DNA from: Cellulosimicrobium cellulans
GTDB lineage: Bacteria > Actinomycetota > Actinomycetes > Actinomycetales > Cellulomonadaceae
Direction of reading: 5' to 3'
Assembly: GCF_007679345.1 (NCBI RefSeq)
Contig: NZ_VEGH01000005.1
Coordinates: forward strand, 242,439 to 306,438
DNA length: 64,000 nucleotides
Of this stretch, positions 62,242 to 64,000 are shown one piece after another. The notes under the pieces are model-generated. The model did not search any database. It was not told where the DNA came from and was given only the letters and a program-made list of their open reading frames with translations. How positions within the stretch are numbered: the stretch's first letter is position 1; the number at the start of each line of letters is the position of its first letter. The translations under genes were made by a program, and so were the position numbers.

Positions 62242-63492
62242 ATGACCTCGACCCTCGGCGCCGACGCCGGGTCCCCGCGCGCCGCGAGCGGCAGCCCGAT
62301 CCCGATCGGCGGCGGCGAGACCACCGTGCTGCGCCAGCCCGTCGTGCACCACGACCGCTCCGTGTACGGCTACGCCGTGCGGGTCCTGGTCAGCGGGCCC
62401 ACCGGCGCGTCCCTCCCCGACGAGAGCACCGAGGCCGCCGTCGAGGCCGCCTACCGGCGCCTCGACCTGACCGGGCTCGCGGGCGACAAGCCCGTGCTGC
62501 TCCGCGCGACCGCCGGGCTGCTGTCCGGCACCGCGGCCGTCTGGTACGACGCCGACCGGCTCATGCTGGAGATCACCCCGTCGCTCGCCCGGCGGCCCGA
62601 CGTCGACGCCCTGATGGCGGCCGCCACCGCCCGGGGCAGCCGACTCGCGCTCGCCGACTACGACGGCTCGGTCACCCAGGACCGGCTGCTGGACCGGGTG
62701 CAGGTCGTGAAGGTCGACCTGCAGCGCGGCGCCGACCACTGCGCCGAGCTCGTCGCCCGTGCGCACGCCGCCGGGGCGACCGTCGTCGCCGAGCACACCG
62801 ACACCACCGAGCGGCTCGAGGTCGCGCAGGCCGTGGACGCCGACCTCCTCCAGGGGCCGATGTTCCACCGCGACCCCCCGGTCACGCGCCGGTCGTTCTC
62901 CGCGGGCGAGCTGCAGTGCCTCGAGCTGCTGCGCGTGCTCTCCGAGGACCAGGTCGACCAGCAGACCGTCGTGCGCACCGTCGCCTCGGACCCCGAGCTG
63001 TCCATGCGCGTGCTGCACCTGGTGAACTCCTCGGCGTTCGGCCTGCGGCGGGAGATCGACTCCGTGCTCCAGGCCGTCGTGCTGGTCGGGCCGCGGCAGC
63101 TGCACGCCCTCGCGATCGCGTCGCTCATCGACGCCAAGCCGGCCTCGGTCGGCACCCTGTGGTCGATCCTGACCCGGGCCATGACCTGCCACACGATCGC
63201 CGGGGACGACGCCGGGTACACCGTCGGGCTGCTGTCCGCCGTCGCCGCCCAGCAGGGCATCGACCTGACCGAGCTCGTCTCGCGCACCGGCGTCTCCGAC
63301 GCGCTCGGCTCGGCGCTGCTGCGCCGCGAGGGCCGGCTCGGCCAGGTGCTCGCCGCCGTCCTCGCGCACGAGGAGAACGACACCGCCGCGGTCGCGGCCA
63401 CCGGCCTCGAGCCCTGGGACGTCGCGCACGCCTACCTCGCCGCGGTCCCGAGCGCCCTGGCCACGGCCACGGCCCTCGCCTTCGGCGAGTGA
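62242..63492 (+). CDS. EAL-HDOD (YuxH-type) signalling protein with degenerate EAL
   Basis: The 416-residue soluble protein has an N-terminal EAL-like domain (about 30-215) and a C-terminal HDOD domain (about 218-400, with VVRTVASDPELSMRVLHLVNSS and AVVLVGPRQLHALAIASL). The EAL catalytic residues are missing: the usual YGYELL(Y)R is YGYAVRVLV and the site ends in LLQGPMFHRDPP, so c-di-GMP cleavage is unlikely and binding is uncertain. An ATG at 62242 is preferred because AGGAG lies six bases before it; the GTG at 62239 is too close. It lies 55 bases after fliW and is probably in the same operon. Confidence 0.88.
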   Translation: MTSTLGADAGSPRAASGSPIPIGGGETTVLRQPVVHHDRSVYGYAVRVLVSGPTGASLPDESTEAAVEAAYRRLDLTGLAGDKPVLLRATAGLLSGTAAVWYDADRLMLEITPSLARRPDVDALMAAATARGSRLALADYDGSVTQDRLLDRVQVVKVDLQRGADHCAELVARAHAAGATVVAEHTDTTERLEVAQAVDADLLQGPMFHRDPPVTRRSFSAGELQCLELLRVLSEDQVDQQTVVRTVASDPELSMRVLHLVNSSAFGLRREIDSVLQAVVLVGPRQLHALAIASLIDAKPASVGTLWSILTRAMTCHTIAGDDAGYTVGLLSAVAAQQGIDLTELVSRTGVSDALGSALLRREGRLGQVLAAVLAHEENDTAAVAATGLEPWDVAHAYLAAVPSALATATALAFGE

Positions 63493-63524
63493 CCCTTCCC
63501 CCTTTCCCTCCCCCCTCGCCCGCT

Positions 63525-63597
63525 CGCGCGCCGAGACCGCACTCCTGGCGGGGTTCCGCCCTCCGGAACCCCGCAGCTGCTGCACGCTCGGCGCGCG
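63525..63597 (+). repeat. Dispersed palindromic element, copy 2 (terminator-like)
   Basis: Outer 11-base stem (63525-63535 with 63587-63597), inner 11-base stem GCGGGGTTCCG / CGGAACCCCGC (63548-63558, 63564-63574), 5-base loop. It begins 32 bases after the EAL-HDOD stop. It has the same layout and much the same sequence as the element after csrA at 29250. Confidence 0.75.
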
Positions 63598-63654
63598 GCG
63601 GTGGCGGGTGCGGGGTGGGGAGGCGCGGGGGGCGGACCGCTTAGGGTGGTGGCC

Positions 63655-63897
63655 GTGCCGTCGTTCATCCACCTCGCCCTGCGCCCGGAGAGCCGCAAGC
63701 CCGCCCCGGACCCGGTCCCGGTGAGCATGCGGCCGGTGTTCCTCGTGGGCATCGGCGCCTGGCTGGTGGCCCTGGTCGTCGCCCTCGTGCTCTGGCTGAC
63801 GGACGCCGCCGGGCCGCACGGGGTCTGGGCGTGCGTGACCGGCGCCGCGCTCGGTGCGGTCGGCCTCACCTGGACCCGCCGCCGCCCCGGCCGCTGA
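63655..63897 (+). CDS. DUF2530 family small membrane protein
   Basis: The 80-residue protein has a short Pro-rich cytoplasmic start (RPESRKPAPDPVPVSMRP) and two membrane helices (about 25-46 and 53-70), a form found in the actinobacterial DUF2530 family of unknown function. The start is a GTG at 63655. TAGGGT ends seven bases before it, which fits a -10 box and leaderless translation; GTGs at 63646 and 63649 are alternatives. It appears to be outside the flagellar regulon. Confidence 0.65.
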   Translation: MPSFIHLALRPESRKPAPDPVPVSMRPVFLVGIGAWLVALVVALVLWLTDAAGPHGVWACVTGAALGAVGLTWTRRRPGR

Positions 63898-63967
63898 CCG
63901 CGCGCGCCCGAGCCCGGGGCGCCCACGCGCACGCCGAGCGCGCGCGCTGGCCACCGCGCGCGCTCCG

Positions 63968-64000
63968 GCCGCGCGCGCCAGCCGCGCGCGCCAGCCGCGC
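63968..64000. repeat. 13-base tandem repeat at window end
   Basis: The unit GCCGCGCGCGCCA occurs two and a half times and is cut by the window end. The whole stretch 63898-64000 is rich in alternating C and G, could form Z-DNA, and shows no gene. Confidence 0.6.

Overview
The window is very GC-rich with long antisense shadow frames, and it encodes a motile, Gram-positive-type actinobacterium. A Cellulomonas-like member of the Micrococcales is my inference. The grounds are a flagellum with no P- or L-ring genes, an actinobacterial DUF2530 protein, an LCP-family wall-polymer ligase and GTG/TTG starts. About 59 protein genes are called. No rRNA, tRNA, CRISPR array, insertion sequence or prophage was recognised.

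Region 1 (1-13.6 kb) is a cell-surface glycopolymer locus. wecB and a DUF6270/acyltransferase fusion run on the + strand and converge on a - strand operon. That operon, in transcription order, is LCP ligase, wecC, CgeB-like/GT2 glycosyltransferase, an unrecognised helical protein, GT2/TagF-like polymerase and a DUF6270/methyltransferase-like/GT61 fusion. WecB and WecC would supply UDP-ManNAc and UDP-ManNAcA, the transferases would build and decorate the polymer, and LCP would attach it to the wall.

Region 2 (13.7-29.1 kb, - strand) is chemotaxis: cheA-cheW, four chemoreceptor genes, a ChvE-like sugar-binding lipoprotein joined to one receptor, and cheB-cheR-cheY-cheX-cheY-cheX-like. Region 3 (29.3-57.4 kb, - strand) is the flagellum. 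flgB-flgC-fliE-fliF-fliG-fliH-fliI-fliJ-NlpC/P60-fliK-flgD-flgE builds the basal body and hook. flbD-motA-motB-fliL makes the motor. fliM-fliN-fliO-fliP-fliQ-fliR-flhB-flhA-flhF-csrA makes the switch, the export gate and the RNA regulator. fliC, fliD-fliS-(fliT-like) and a GT2 glycosyltransferase make and probably modify the filament. Region 4 (57.6-64 kb) has the flagellar sigma factor gene (- strand) divergent from flgN-flgK-flgL-fliW-(EAL/HDOD) on the + strand, then a DUF2530 gene.

The regulatory logic is partly readable. Twelve transcription units carry the same promoter, CTCA(G/C)-N16-(C/T)CGAT, always with a 16-base spacer. This is the geometry of FliA/SigD/WhiG promoters, and the gene for such a sigma factor is present. 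A perfect CRP/GlxR-type site, TGTGA-N6-TCACA, lies in the gap upstream of that sigma gene. csrA, fliW and fliC are all present, and the fliC leader has two CsrA-type ACGGA motifs, one in a hairpin loop and one on the ribosome binding site. The csrA leader is a 104-base duplicated block with four GGATCC-centred repeats. Most neighbouring genes overlap by 1-4 bases, indicating translational coupling. Strong hairpins separate the transcription units.
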